From NCBI GenBank assembly GCA_030373325.1, contig JAUCZB010000008.1, positions 1 to 64,000 of the forward strand: 64,000 nucleotides of DNA, in the 5' to 3' direction. The notes below the pieces were generated by a model that ran no database searches, was not told the DNA's origin, and saw nothing but the letters and a program-made list of their open reading frames with translations. Within the stretch, counting starts at the first letter, position 1. Every line of letters starts with the position of its first letter. Origin of the DNA: Cyanobium sp. CZS25K. GTDB lineage: Bacteria > Cyanobacteriota > Cyanobacteriia > PCC-6307 > Cyanobiaceae. A program made the position numbers and the translations under genes. This document shows positions 63,196 to 64,000 of the stretch, one piece after another.

Positions 63196-63903
63196 TCAGG
63201 CCCCGCGGGCCGCCAGCACGGCGCTGGCGACGGTGAGATCGAAGCGGGTGGTGAGCTTGATGTTGGACGGCGGCGCCTCCAGCACCCGCACCGGCAGCCC
63301 CAGACGCTCGTAGAGGGCCGCGTCATCGGTGACGCTCCAGCCCTCGCGTTGGGCCCGCCCATGGGCCTGCCGCAGCTGCTCCACCCCGAAGCCCTGGGGC
63401 GTCTGGGCCGCCCAGAGGCCACTGCGGTCGGGGGTGGCGGTGATCCGGCCGCGGCCATCCACCTGCTTGATGGTGTCGGTGACGGGGGTGGCGGCGATGA
63501 TGCCGGCCCCCTCGGCCATCGCCTGGGTCAGGGCCGTGGCACAGCGCTCCAGCAGGTCCGGTTCCGCCAGGCAGCGGGCACCGTCGTGGATCAGCACGGC
63601 CTCGGCAGCGGCGGGCAGGGCCGCCAGGCCCCGCCGCACCGACTCCTGGCGGGTGTCACCCCCGACGATCCAGACCACCGGTTCGGCCAGGGAGCGGCGG
63701 GACTCCGCCGCGGCCAGGATCGCGCCGATCGCCGCCTCGTCCTCGGGCCGGCCCATCACCCCGATCCAACGGATCGCGCCACAGGCCAGGGCGGCGTCGA
63801 GGGTCCAGGCCAGGACGGGCCGCCCCGCGAGGGGGAGCAGCAGCTTGTTGGTGGCGGCGCCCATGCGACGCCCGCTGCCGGCGGCGGCGATCAGCAAATG
63901 CAC
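63196..63903 (-). CDS. ispD: 2-C-methyl-D-erythritol 4-phosphate cytidylyltransferase
   Basis: [39 protein letters not shown]...[19 protein letters not shown]...AAQTPQGF; start may instead be ATG at 63945. Confidence 0.94.
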   Translation of the reverse strand: MHLLIAAAGSGRRMGAATNKLLLPLAGRPVLAWTLDAALACGAIRWIGVMGRPEDEAAIGAILAAAESRRSLAEPVVWIVGGDTRQESVRRGLAALPAAAEAVLIHDGARCLAEPDLLERCATALTQAMAEGAGIIAATPVTDTIKQVDGRGRITATPDRSGLWAAQTPQGFGVEQLRQAHGRAQREGWSVTDDAALYERLGLPVRVLEAPPSNIKLTTRFDLTVASAVLAARGA

Positions 63904-63983
63904 AAGCGATGGGCCGCCCGGGCGGAACACTGGAGTCCTCTCCATACAATCAGGCCGCGAGGCCCGCCCCACCCAACGCCCGA

Positions 63984-64000
63984 TGCGCGCACTGTTTCTG
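63984..64000 (+). CDS. Possible start of a gene truncated by the window end (MRALF...)
   Basis: ATG divergent from ispD; too short to identify. Confidence 0.25.

Overview
The window is a GC-rich picocyanobacterial chromosome segment (Synechococcus/Cyanobium type), densely packed with core genes. Identifying loci include petG, petC-petA, psaF-psaJ, chlI, crtL, a high-light-inducible protein and guaB3-yfr1-trxA. I see no rRNA operon, CRISPR array, transposase or prophage. I called about 65 protein-coding genes, one tRNA-Val(CAC), one Yfr1 small RNA and a few terminators or repeats. Most long antisense ORFs in the supplied track look like high-GC artefacts. The observations most worth following up are: (1) a protein with pentameric ligand-gated ion channel (Cys-loop/GLIC/ELIC-like) architecture at 10591-11550; (2) four exact 14-bp repeats between chlI and ruvC, each encoding a complete overlapping GTG...TGA mini-cistron with its own Shine-Dalgarno, a possible translational-coupling cascade; (3) the Yfr1 sRNA between guaB3 and trxA; (4) a CpcT/CpeT-like domain fused to a second calycin-like domain; (5) lgt apparently starting at CTG in a CTGA overlap with petA; (6) a frameshifted, start-less HpsJ-like gene; (7) alternating inverted 9-mers inside a hydrolase gene; (8) a matching bipartite motif in inverted orientation on both sides of a Fur-family gene. 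All calls come from reading the sequence; no database search was run.
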